A program made the translations under genes and the position numbers. From the NCBI GenBank assembly GCA_938029995.1, contig CALHGI010000635.1:1-7424 (forward strand): a stretch of 7,424 nucleotides of DNA, read 5' to 3'. Under the pieces are notes generated by a model. The model searched no databases, was not told the DNA's origin, and saw nothing but the letters and a program-made list of their open reading frames with translations. Positions 1 to 5,587 of this stretch are shown piece by piece (position 1 is the first letter of the stretch; every line of letters starts with the position of its first letter). The DNA comes from an uncultured cyanobacterium. Its GTDB lineage: Bacteria; Cyanobacteriota; Cyanobacteriia; Phormidesmidales; Phormidesmidaceae.

Positions 1-25
1 AGTTCCTGTGAGGTTTAGGTGAAAT

Positions 26-1234
26 TCAATTCACAGTCAGCTTTACGGGTTGTGACCCATGGCGTAAGTCGTGTTGGCGAGCGAGCCAGGCTTTTTTTAC
101 CACGGGCAGTCGCCCTATCAGTGGTAATACTTGTTGAGCAATGGCTAATTTCCACGGGGAGGTACGAATCACTTTGAGGCCATTGGCTTCACGTAGCTGA
201 AGCGTTTGCGATCGCACCACTTCCGGCATCCGTTCTTGCTGAATACTGGCCAAGGCCCCATCAACGTTGGCTCGATCCGCTTGCCAAGCGGGGACTAAAT
301 GATTGGTTGCCACAATGGCATCCCGCAGGGCCAAATTAATGCCCTGGGCCCGCACCGGTGACATGGGGTGGGCCGCATCCCCCAGCAATAAAACCCCAGG
401 TCGCCACCACTGGGCACAGTTGCCCACCACCACGTTTAACCTCACTGGCTGACTCACCGAGGCCCGTTGTGCCAGTACATGCTGGGCCAGCCAATCGGGC
501 GCGGGCCTAGCGGCCAGTTCTAACCAATCCGCTTGCCCCAGTTGCCCCAACCCCCCCTTGGGCAAAATCAGCCCATATTGCAGCTGCCCATCCCATGAGG
601 TGTAACAGCTGGCGGGATGTTCCTGAGCTTTGGCCATCAAGTAAAACTGGCAGGTCTGTTTCAGCCGATCTGGGGCGGGCAGTTTAAACCACAGCACATC
701 GTACTGATCGGGCTGGAGGTCAATGGCTAGGCCCGCCTTCCGTCGCACTAAGGACCCGCGACCATCGCAGCCGATGACCAAATCAGCCCGCATGTCTAAG
801 AGCCCACCGTCTGTTTTGACTTGGACCCCCACAACGCGGCTATTTTTCCATAGTAAATCTTGGACCTGACAGTTAGGCTGAAACTGAAAGCAGTCATATT
901 GTCTGGCTTCATCCACCATGCCTTGGAGTAAGGCCGGTTGAGAAACAATGCTGAGGGAGGTGTCGCCCAGGTCCGGTTCCGGCACCTCAAAGACAGCTTG
1001 GCCGCCTAGGTGAATATTCCAAGACTCTAGTTTGCGATGGGGAATCGTTTTTAGTAGAGGGCCTAATCCCATTTGCCCTAGGGCATCTACCCCCGCAGGC
1101 ATCAGCCCCTCACCTCGAAATACCCGTTCGAAGCTGGTTTCTTGCTCCAGTAAGGTGACTTGAACGCCACCACGAGCCAGTAAAAGCGCTAAGCTAGCCC
1201 CCGCTGGCCCCGCTCCAACAATAATGACGCCCAT
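26..1234 (-). CDS. FAD-dependent aromatic-ring monooxygenase (UbiH/PHBH-fold family)
   Basis: A 402-aa flavoprotein hydroxylase of the class that uses NAD(P)H and O2 to hydroxylate an aromatic or quinone ring. Seen in sequence: an N-terminal Rossmann FAD site (GAGPAG at residues 7-12, acidic E30 ending the second strand), a middle DG motif (IGCDGRG, 154-160), and the C-terminal GD motif (LLLGDAAHP, 282-290, followed by QGINLALRDA, 297-306) that contacts the flavin ribityl chain. Length is normal for the family. No signal peptide or clear membrane helix is visible, so it is probably cytosolic or peripheral. The ATG at 1232-1234 puts the GxGxxG motif at the usual place, but no Shine-Dalgarno precedes it; a T7 run lies there on the coding strand. 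It follows the quinone-ring methyltransferase on the same strand after 139 bases, which suggests, as inference, a prenylquinone or other phenolic substrate. The family is sure; the substrate is unknown. Confidence 0.9.
   Translation of the reverse strand: MGVIIVGAGPAGASLALLLARGGVQVTLLEQETSFERVFRGEGLMPAGVDALGQMGLGPLLKTIPHRKLESWNIHLGGQAVFEVPEPDLGDTSLSIVSQPALLQGMVDEARQYDCFQFQPNCQVQDLLWKNSRVVGVQVKTDGGLLDMRADLVIGCDGRGSLVRRKAGLAIDLQPDQYDVLWFKLPAPDRLKQTCQFYLMAKAQEHPASCYTSWDGQLQYGLILPKGGLGQLGQADWLELAARPAPDWLAQHVLAQRASVSQPVRLNVVVGNCAQWWRPGVLLLGDAAHPMSPVRAQGINLALRDAIVATNHLVPAWQADRANVDGALASIQQERMPEVVRSQTLQLREANGLKVIRTSPWKLAIAQQVLPLIGRLPVVKKAWLARQHDLRHGSQPVKLTVN
208..215. repeat. HIP1 octamer GCGATCGC
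   Basis: A perfect copy of the highly iterated palindrome GCGATCGC, lying inside the FAD monooxygenase gene. HIP1 is strongly over-represented in many cyanobacterial genomes; its role is unsettled. Three exact copies occur in this window. Confidence 0.9.
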
Positions 1235-1284
1235 GAAAAAAAGGTTTAACCGTATGGTTTGAAGGGTTGGCTGGGACTACACTC

Positions 1285-1371
1285 CGTTGCTGATTTACGG
1301 GATGAACCGATCGATCAGACACCCTCTAGAACGGCATGGTTCAGTCGAAATCAGACCGAGGATCAGCAACG
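1285..1371 (-). repeat. Nested inverted repeat filling the methyltransferase-monooxygenase spacer
   Basis: Three pairings are seen directly. A 10-bp perfect inverted repeat has arms 1285-1294 (CGTTGCTGAT) and 1362-1371 (ATCAGCAACG). Inside it, TGAACC at 1303-1308 pairs with GGTTCA at 1338-1343. CTGATTT at 1290-1296 can also pair with AAATCAG at 1348-1354. The first and third pairings compete for the same bases, so the minus-strand transcript has two alternative folds. The right arm ends two bases from the methyltransferase stop codon. No T-run follows on the minus strand, so it is not a classic intrinsic terminator. It may be a transcript-end stabiliser, a processing site or a leader element for the downstream monooxygenase. 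Confidence 0.6.
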
Positions 1372-1373
1372 CC

Positions 1374-2381
1374 CTACACAGCAGCGGGTGAGTTTGATGG
1401 TGTGGTCAATTGTTGGGATGAATGGCTCGTAGTTTGAGCCGGTGTTGTTGCCCGGACGGCTCGAAACATGCCAAATCGACAGAGCCCCGCCCCAAAAGCC
1501 AGCCGCATCAACATGAGGGTGGGTACTTCCCTGAGGGATTTGAGTAAACCAGAAAGCCCAAACCGAATCAGCCCCTTAGGCCGGACCACCCCCTGCCAAA
1601 TGGAGTCTAGCCAAGAGGGCAGGGTTTCCTGGGTCCAGTCTGCGGTGACCACCTGCCCTTGCACGTATCCGGTGGCTTCTAGATTTTCAGCAAATCCTTC
1701 AATGCTGGCAAAAGCAGGGTGGGACCACTGGTCTAGCAGCTGTCGCATAACGGGCTTTTCCCAGACGTTTAAGGGTACCTGGCGATCGTCACGCTGATTC
1801 CAGTCCGCAAGCACTAACAGCCCCCCTGGTTTCAGAACCCGCATGAGTTCGCGGGCAAAGATGGCTTTATCGGGCATGTGGGGGCCTGCTTCCACCGACC
1901 ACACCACATCAAAGCTGGCATCTGGAAATGACAGGGCCATGGCATCGTCCACTTTGAACTGAGCAGTGATGCCGTCAGGGGTTAGCTGCTGTGCCCGCTG
2001 TACCTGCTGGGGGCTAATGGTCACCCCGGTCACCTCAAACTGGTAGTCCCTGGCCAAAATTCGGCTGCTCCCACCAATGCCACAGCCCACATCCAGCAGG
2101 GTGGTGCCAGGGGAAAATCCTTCTAGCCCTCCCCACTTCACCATCTCATGGACGAAGTCTGCCTTGGCTTTGAGAAAATCTTTGGCTCTGGGGGGAGACC
2201 CGTAGTGGCCTAGATGAATGTGCTCGCCCCAGTAAAATTCCAAGATGCCGTCGTCAGTCCACTGATCATAGGAATTGGCCACTGAATCTGAAGACTGGTA
2301 ACGACGGGCAGTCAGCAGGTAAGCGACAACTCCAAGCACTGATAACGCTAGCAGCAGCTTGAGCACAAACAATAGATTCAT
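1374..2381 (-). CDS. MPBQ/MSBQ-type quinone methyltransferase (Sll0418-like)
   Basis: An S-adenosylmethionine-dependent methyltransferase that adds the ring methyl group to 2-methyl-6-phytylbenzoquinone in tocopherol synthesis; a role in plastoquinone synthesis has also been proposed for the cyanobacterial enzyme. Seen in sequence, numbered from the ATG at 2381: one N-terminal hydrophobic helix (about 3-23) as membrane anchor, then SSDSVANSYDQW (30-41), SAM motif I LLDVGCGIGGSSR (95-107), the acidic segment DDAMALSFPD (145-154), the family-specific EAGPHMPD (164-171) and GFAENLEATG (229-238), and a CRFGMFRAVR end (301-310). This pattern closely matches Synechocystis Sll0418 as I remember it. 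A Ser/Thr/Pro/Gln-rich tail (311-335) looks longer than in that homologue. A GTG directly before the ATG (2382-2384) is an alternative start; neither has a clear Shine-Dalgarno. Likely site: inner envelope or thylakoid membrane. Confidence 0.92.
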   Translation of the reverse strand: MNLLFVLKLLLALSVLGVVAYLLTARRYQSSDSVANSYDQWTDDGILEFYWGEHIHLGHYGSPPRAKDFLKAKADFVHEMVKWGGLEGFSPGTTLLDVGCGIGGSSRILARDYQFEVTGVTISPQQVQRAQQLTPDGITAQFKVDDAMALSFPDASFDVVWSVEAGPHMPDKAIFARELMRVLKPGGLLVLADWNQRDDRQVPLNVWEKPVMRQLLDQWSHPAFASIEGFAENLEATGYVQGQVVTADWTQETLPSWLDSIWQGVVRPKGLIRFGLSGLLKSLREVPTLMLMRLAFGAGLCRFGMFRAVRATTPAQTTSHSSQQLTTPSNSPAAV

Positions 2382-2553
2382 CACAGAAAGCGGATATGTA
2401 GATATCTGTAGCGCCGTCGGTTGATGGCCGCTGGGGACAACCCATTAAACCTGGGCGACGATACATTCCTTTACATACTAACGCTGTTACGCCCCCAGGA
2501 TGTGCCGATATCCCATCACCCTAAAGGGCTCCGCTGCCCCGGTGAAATACATG

Positions 2554-2582
2554 GGGGCCAAAATGATATGGCGAATGGCCCC
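2554..2582 (-). terminator. Hairpin after the 66-aa protein gene, possible terminator
   Basis: GGGGCCA at 2554-2560 and TGGCCCC at 2576-2582 form a perfect 7-bp GC-rich stem with a 15-base loop. It starts 9 bases beyond the stop codon of the small membrane protein gene. There is no T-tract on the minus side, so termination is inferred from position only. The rest of the spacer (2385-2591) shows no gene and no convincing promoter for the methyltransferase. Confidence 0.35.
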
Positions 2583-2591
2583 GTTAAATCC

Positions 2592-2792
2592 TTACCACTG
2601 CTGATTTTCTCGGGTATCCTTCACGGCAGCCATGAAAAATATGACGGTGATGGGAATGCTCAATGCCAGCACGATACTGGTGGGTAACACGCCCATGTCA
2701 GGCTCACCGTAGGCTAGCTCGAATACGGAGCCCACACCGGCAATGGCCGTAATACAAGTACCGGCTAAAAACAAACCACTTTTAGGGGTCAC
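2592..2792 (-). CDS. Small two-helix membrane protein, function unknown
   Basis: A 66-aa protein I cannot assign to a named family. Two hydrophobic segments are visible, about residues 6-27 (GLFLAGTCITAIAGVGSVFE region) and 36-57 (LPTSIVLALSIPITVIFFMA region), joined by a short acidic loop (YGEPDMG, 28-34) and followed by a charged tail (KDTREN). It is therefore probably a hairpin integral membrane protein with both ends on the same side. The start is a GTG at 2790-2792, supported by an excellent TAGGAG Shine-Dalgarno six bases upstream. That signal, with coding-like residue use, makes it a real gene despite its size. It lies 75 bases after def and could share its transcript. I have an impression that similar short proteins exist in other cyanobacteria but cannot verify it. 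Thylakoid location is possible but not shown. Confidence 0.75.
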   Translation of the reverse strand: MTPKSGLFLAGTCITAIAGVGSVFELAYGEPDMGVLPTSIVLALSIPITVIFFMAAVKDTRENQQW

Positions 2793-2798
2793 AGTATT

Positions 2799-2804
2799 CT
2801 CCTA
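2799..2804 (-). promoter_or_regulatory. Strong Shine-Dalgarno for the 66-aa membrane protein
   Basis: TAGGAG on the minus strand, six bases before the GTG at 2792. It decides the GTG start and is the best ribosome binding site among the minus-strand genes of this window. Confidence 0.75.
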
Positions 2805-2853
2805 ATGATGAAAAATGAAGTATCAGAGTTTAGGGTCGGGTTTGCCGCCGCCT

Positions 2854-2871
2854 GTAGGGCCATGGCCCTAC
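2854..2871. repeat. 18-bp perfect palindrome over the def stop codon
   Basis: GTAGGGCCATGGCCCTAC reads identically on both strands. It includes the def stop codon TAG (2868-2870). As RNA it can form a 7-bp stem with a CATG loop. No T-run follows on the minus strand, so it is at best an atypical terminator; it could also be a 3' end stabiliser or a protein-binding site. Confidence 0.7.
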
Positions 2872-3428
2872 CCAGAAACCTTCTTAACATCATTAGCAGA
2901 AAACCCGCTTTTTTGAAGTTCTTGGGCTAAGGCGATGGCATTCTCAACGCGGTCCACAAACATAACGCCGTTGAGGTGATCCATCTCGTGCTGGACTACC
3001 CGCGCTAAAAGTTCGTCAGCTTTAATCTTTTGGGGACGGCCATTTTCGTCTTTGAAGCTGACTTCAATGGCGGCTGGACGGATGACATCTAGAAAGACGT
3101 TGGGGATACTTAGGCACCCTTCTTGTCCACAGGCCATTTCTTTGCTGTTGCTAATGATCTTGGGATTGATCATGACTAAGGGCTGGTTGGCCGCTTCTTC
3201 AGGATCGGTATCCACCACTAGAATTTGTTTATGGACCCCAACCTGGGGGGCGGCTAGACCAATGCCATCTTCGCTATACATGGTCTGTAGCATCTTGTGG
3301 ACAAGTTCGCGGATGCCGTCATCAACTTTCGCAACACGCTTTGTGGCCTTCCTGAGCACCCGATCACCCAAATAGTGCAATTCGAGGGGGGGCTTTTTTA
3401 ACTTTTCTTTGCTGACTGAAATACCCAC
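2868..3428 (-). CDS. def: Peptide deformylase
   Basis: Removes the formyl group from the N-terminal methionine of nascent proteins at the ribosome exit; a metalloenzyme, usually Fe2+. All three family motifs are intact in this 186-aa protein: motif 1 GIGLAAPQ (55-62), motif 2 QEGCLS (102-107) with metal ligand C105, and motif 3 QHEMDHLNG (146-154) with ligands H147 and H151 and catalytic E148. Length and the N-terminal lead KPPLELHYLGD (12-22) fit the cyanobacterial form. The start is a GTG at 3426-3428. No ATG lies nearby in frame and no clear Shine-Dalgarno precedes it, so the exact start is less sure than the identity. It heads the minus-strand cluster; the following small membrane protein gene is 75 bases away. 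Confidence 0.96.
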   Translation of the reverse strand: MGISVSKEKLKKPPLELHYLGDRVLRKATKRVAKVDDGIRELVHKMLQTMYSEDGIGLAAPQVGVHKQILVVDTDPEEAANQPLVMINPKIISNSKEMACGQEGCLSIPNVFLDVIRPAAIEVSFKDENGRPQKIKADELLARVVQHEMDHLNGVMFVDRVENAIALAQELQKSGFSANDVKKVSG

Positions 3429-3597
3429 GGTTAAATTGATTAGGCTGATAAATCTAAACCTATCCTAGCAACTAGGGCTTCACCTCGGGCATGTTGGGGA
3501 AATGTACGTCTATGTGGACGTCAAAACCCTGGGGATAGTGGTTTAATCGGGCTGCTTGTGTTGTTTACTCTGGCCGAAGAATAAGATTGGAACCAAC

Positions 3598-4503
3598 ATG
3601 GGTAAGTTTTTTACTAAAGCCAGTTATTTGCTCCGGGAAACCCTTTTGGGGTTACAACGCGGCGGTTGGATGAATTGGGCGGCGGTGAGCACGATCATGG
3701 TGCTGCTATTTTTATTTGGCATTAGCCTGCAGGCCACCTGGCAGGTGGAAGGTCTGCTCAATCAGTTTGGTAGTCAATTGGAGATTGCCGTTTACCTGGA
3801 AAGTGGGGTGGCGGCGGAGAGCCTGAGTGCTCGCATTAACAGCCTGCCGGAGGTGGCGGAGGTGGTCACCGTGACCAAGGAAGAGGCTTGGGCTCAGCTG
3901 AGTCAAGAACTGGGCATTACTGACATTCCAGGGGCGACGGAGCAGCTGAAGGGCAATCCCCTGGTGGATGAACTTAAGGTTAAGGTGCGGACGTCTGAGG
4001 CTGTGCCGAATGTGGCCACCGATTTGGAGAATCTTCCGGGGGTGGATCAGGTGCTCTATATTACGGAGGCTGTACAGCGGCTGACGGAGTTAAATGACAG
4101 CTTGCAGTATGTCAGTGGCGGGGTATTGGCCATTTTGAGCCTAACTGCGATCGCAGTGATCACCACCACCATCCGCTTGATTGTGATGGCCCGACGGCGA
4201 GAAATTGAGGTGATGCAGCTGGTGGGGGCAACGTCCATCTGGATCTACATGCCATTTATTTTGCAGGGAATCACCTTTGGTCTGCTGGGGGCCCTCATCG
4301 CTTGGGCGATGCTCGTCGGTACCCACCAATCGCTCCAGCGCCTGTCGGCACAGCAGCCGGAGTTTCTCCAGTTTTTAGCGGTGGGTTTGCAGTTTACCCC
4401 CAGGCAGATGATCATATTGCCCGCATCGCTGTTTGCCTTGGGCAGTTTGGTAGGCCTACTAGGCAGTTTGGTGGCGGTGCGTAAGTTTGCGGTGCGGGCC
4501 TAA
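3598..4503 (+). CDS. ftsX: FtsX-type cell division membrane protein
   Basis: The membrane half of the FtsEX ABC-like complex, which in model bacteria links ATP hydrolysis to septal peptidoglycan hydrolases. The 301-aa protein shows the FtsX plan: TM1 at about 26-46, a large extracytoplasmic domain (47-170, with LEIAVYL at 61-67 and the PLVDELKVKV region at 121-130), TM2 at 172-196, the conserved cytoplasmic RREIEVMQLVGAT (200-212), TM3 at 216-240 and TM4 at 270-295. The ATG at 3598 is preferred because it gives the usual short basic N-terminus (MGKFFTKASYLLRE); an in-frame TTG at 3556 would add 14 unconvincing residues. Shine-Dalgarno is weak. ftsE is not adjacent, unlike in E. coli; I believe separated ftsE and ftsX are common in cyanobacteria. 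The gene converges on psaC. Confidence 0.93.
   Translation: MGKFFTKASYLLRETLLGLQRGGWMNWAAVSTIMVLLFLFGISLQATWQVEGLLNQFGSQLEIAVYLESGVAAESLSARINSLPEVAEVVTVTKEEAWAQLSQELGITDIPGATEQLKGNPLVDELKVKVRTSEAVPNVATDLENLPGVDQVLYITEAVQRLTELNDSLQYVSGGVLAILSLTAIAVITTTIRLIVMARRREIEVMQLVGATSIWIYMPFILQGITFGLLGALIAWAMLVGTHQSLQRLSAQQPEFLQFLAVGLQFTPRQMIILPASLFALGSLVGLLGSLVAVRKFAVRA
4147..4154. repeat. HIP1 octamer GCGATCGC
   Basis: A perfect HIP1 copy inside ftsX, embedded in a 12-bp palindrome CTGCGATCGCAG (4145-4156). It encodes part of TM2. Confidence 0.9.
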
Positions 4504-4538
4504 AATCGCTAGTCCCACATAAATCGCTAGTCCCCCAT
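4503..4538. repeat. Two-copy 18-bp tandem repeat after ftsX
   Basis: Copies 4503-4520 and 4521-4538 of AATCGCTAGTCCCACAT-like sequence, preceded by A, differ at one base (A4517 versus C4535). The first copy begins on the last base of the ftsX stop codon. A small hairpin TGCCG-GGG-CGGCA follows at 4543-4555. Probably a slippage duplication with no established role. Confidence 0.85.
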
Positions 4539-4564
4539 AGGCTGCCGGGGCGGCATGGCCACAC

Positions 4565-4600
4565 AAAAAAAACTCCCAACCCTCAGAAAGGGCCAGGAGT
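4565..4600 (-). terminator. Intrinsic terminator of psaC
   Basis: On the minus strand the hairpin has an outer 5-bp stem (4596-4600 with 4572-4576), a symmetrical 3x3 internal loop, an inner 4-bp stem (4589-4592 with 4580-4583) and a 5-base loop. It is followed by eight T residues (A-run 4565-4572 on the plus strand). It lies about 66 bases beyond the psaC stop. There is no T-tract on the plus side, so it does not look like a terminator for the converging ftsX. Confidence 0.8.
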
Positions 4601-4666
4601 ATGTAAACGTTTCGAGTGAAAGCTTGTTATTTACTCGGTTGCACCTAAGGTGAAACCCAGGCAGGT

Positions 4667-4930
<264 letters not shown>

Positions 4931-4948
4931 TTATTAAACGGTTTCAGC

Positions 4949-4954
4949 TATATA
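4949..4954 (-). promoter_or_regulatory. psaC: Candidate -10 box for psaC
   Basis: TATATA inside the palindrome GCTATATAGC, about 37 bases upstream of the psaC start, giving a leader of about 30 bases. No good -35 lies at 16-18 bases. The palindrome could equally be a regulator site. Confidence 0.35.
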
Positions 4955-5044
4955 GCGGCTTGGCTATGACCATGAATGTAATACGGCGACTTTTCAGGTA
5001 AACATCCAGGAGGACTGTGGATAAACCTTAGAAGCACTATTTAC

Positions 5045-5064
5045 ATTAGCCAAAATTAGCCAAA
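5045..5064. repeat. Perfect 10-bp tandem repeat between psaC and acpP
   Basis: ATTAGCCAAA occurs twice head to tail (5045-5054 and 5055-5064), followed by one more A. The period is about one helical turn, so both copies face the same side of the DNA. It lies about 135 bases upstream of both psaC and the candidate acpP -10. A binding site for a regulator is possible; chance or slippage duplication is the alternative. Confidence 0.7.
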
Positions 5065-5179
5065 AGAGTTCTCCAATCAAGATTCAGTCTATCAGTGCCG
5101 TTTTTAGCAAGCGGAGCAACATGTAAAAAGTTTATGGATTGTAATAAATGGCCGCTCGATTGTAGGACGCCCGCTTTCC

Positions 5180-5187
5180 TATAAGAT
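5180..5187 (+). promoter_or_regulatory. acpP: Candidate -10 box for acpP
   Basis: TATAAGAT, five of six consensus bases in the hexamer, about 105 bases before the acpP start. The TSS would be near 5192-5194 with a leader of about 98 bases. Only a poor TTGTAG (5160-5165) lies upstream at short spacing, so there is no proper -35. Confidence 0.4.
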
Positions 5188-5204
5188 GAAAAAATGCCTA
5201 AATT

Positions 5205-5242
5205 CAGACAGACGTTTTGGCGTCTTGGAGTGGTCCAGTCTG
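5205..5242 (+). promoter_or_regulatory. acpP: Foldable leader of acpP mRNA
   Basis: CAGAC (5205-5209) pairs with GTCTG (5238-5242), and immediately inside it AGACG (5210-5214) pairs with CGTCT (5221-5225) around a TTTTGG loop. The two stems could stack with a 12-base bulge. It starts about 12 bases from the predicted TSS. No T-tract follows, so it is more likely a 5' stabiliser or translational element than an attenuator. Confidence 0.35.
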
Positions 5243-5273
5243 CGTTAAGGACGTGTTCTTTGCTGTCGCTGAA

Positions 5274-5280
5274 AAGGAAA
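5274..5280 (+). promoter_or_regulatory. acpP: Ribosome binding site of acpP
   Basis: AAGGAAA, 10 bases before the ATG at 5291; a good purine-rich signal consistent with the strong expression expected of acyl carrier protein. Confidence 0.6.
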
Positions 5281-5290
5281 ATTTGAGATC

Positions 5291-5533
5291 ATGAGTGACG
5301 CTATTTTGGGAAAGGTTCAAGAGATTGTATCTGAACAGCTTGGTGTTGATGTAGCTGAGGTTAAGCCAGAGGCTAGTTTTGCCAATGATCTAGGGGCTGA
5401 TTCCCTGGATACTGTTGAGTTGGTAATGGCCCTTGAGGAAGAATTTGATATCGAGATTCCGGACGAGGCGGCTGAGGCCATCGGTACGGTTCAGGCTGCG
5501 GTTGACTTTATTACTGAAAAGTCCCCTGCATGA
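5291..5533 (+). CDS. acpP: Acyl carrier protein
   Basis: The 80-aa carrier that holds growing fatty acyl chains on a 4'-phosphopantetheine arm for the type II fatty acid synthase and for acyl transfer to membrane lipids. The attachment motif [10 protein letters not shown] (35-44) places the arm on S38. The acidic helix II ([20 protein letters not shown] region, 43-62), which docks partner enzymes, is intact, as is the closing helix around TVQAAVDFI. Length and start match the family; the start has a good Shine-Dalgarno. fabF follows after 54 bases on the same strand and is a direct user of this protein, so the two are very likely co-transcribed from the promoter near 5180. Confidence 0.98.
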   Translation: MSDAILGKVQEIVSEQLGVDVAEVKPEASFANDLGADSLDTVELVMALEEEFDIEIPDEAAEAIGTVQAAVDFITEKSPA

Positions 5534-5587
5534 GCGTCCCTGTTTCTTTGACCATCTGTTTTTTAATGCCTTGGGACCGTTCCCCTT

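Noticed and set aside
1468..1797. 109-aa plus-strand open frame inside the methyltransferase gene
   Set aside because: Antisense shadow of a confidently assigned methyltransferase; no start signals.
2421..2687. 88-aa plus-strand open frame overlapping the small membrane protein gene
   Set aside because: No Shine-Dalgarno, non-ATG start, no recognisable motif, and antisense to a minus-strand gene with a strong ribosome binding site and clear membrane helices.
3506..3521. ACGTC-TATGTG-GACGT inverted repeat between def and ftsX
   Set aside because: Only a 5-bp dyad. It may be an operator for ftsX, but nothing else supports it and no promoter could be defined nearby.
3556..3597. Upstream TTG start for ftsX adding 14 residues
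   Set aside because: The added residues (two Cys, Trp, charged) do not fit an FtsX N-terminus, and the ATG at 3598 gives the normal family start.
4975..5047. HLR1 (RpaB) site at the psaC promoter
   Set aside because: Single half-sites TTTACATT and ATTACATT occur, but neither has a second half at the two-base spacing of the consensus.
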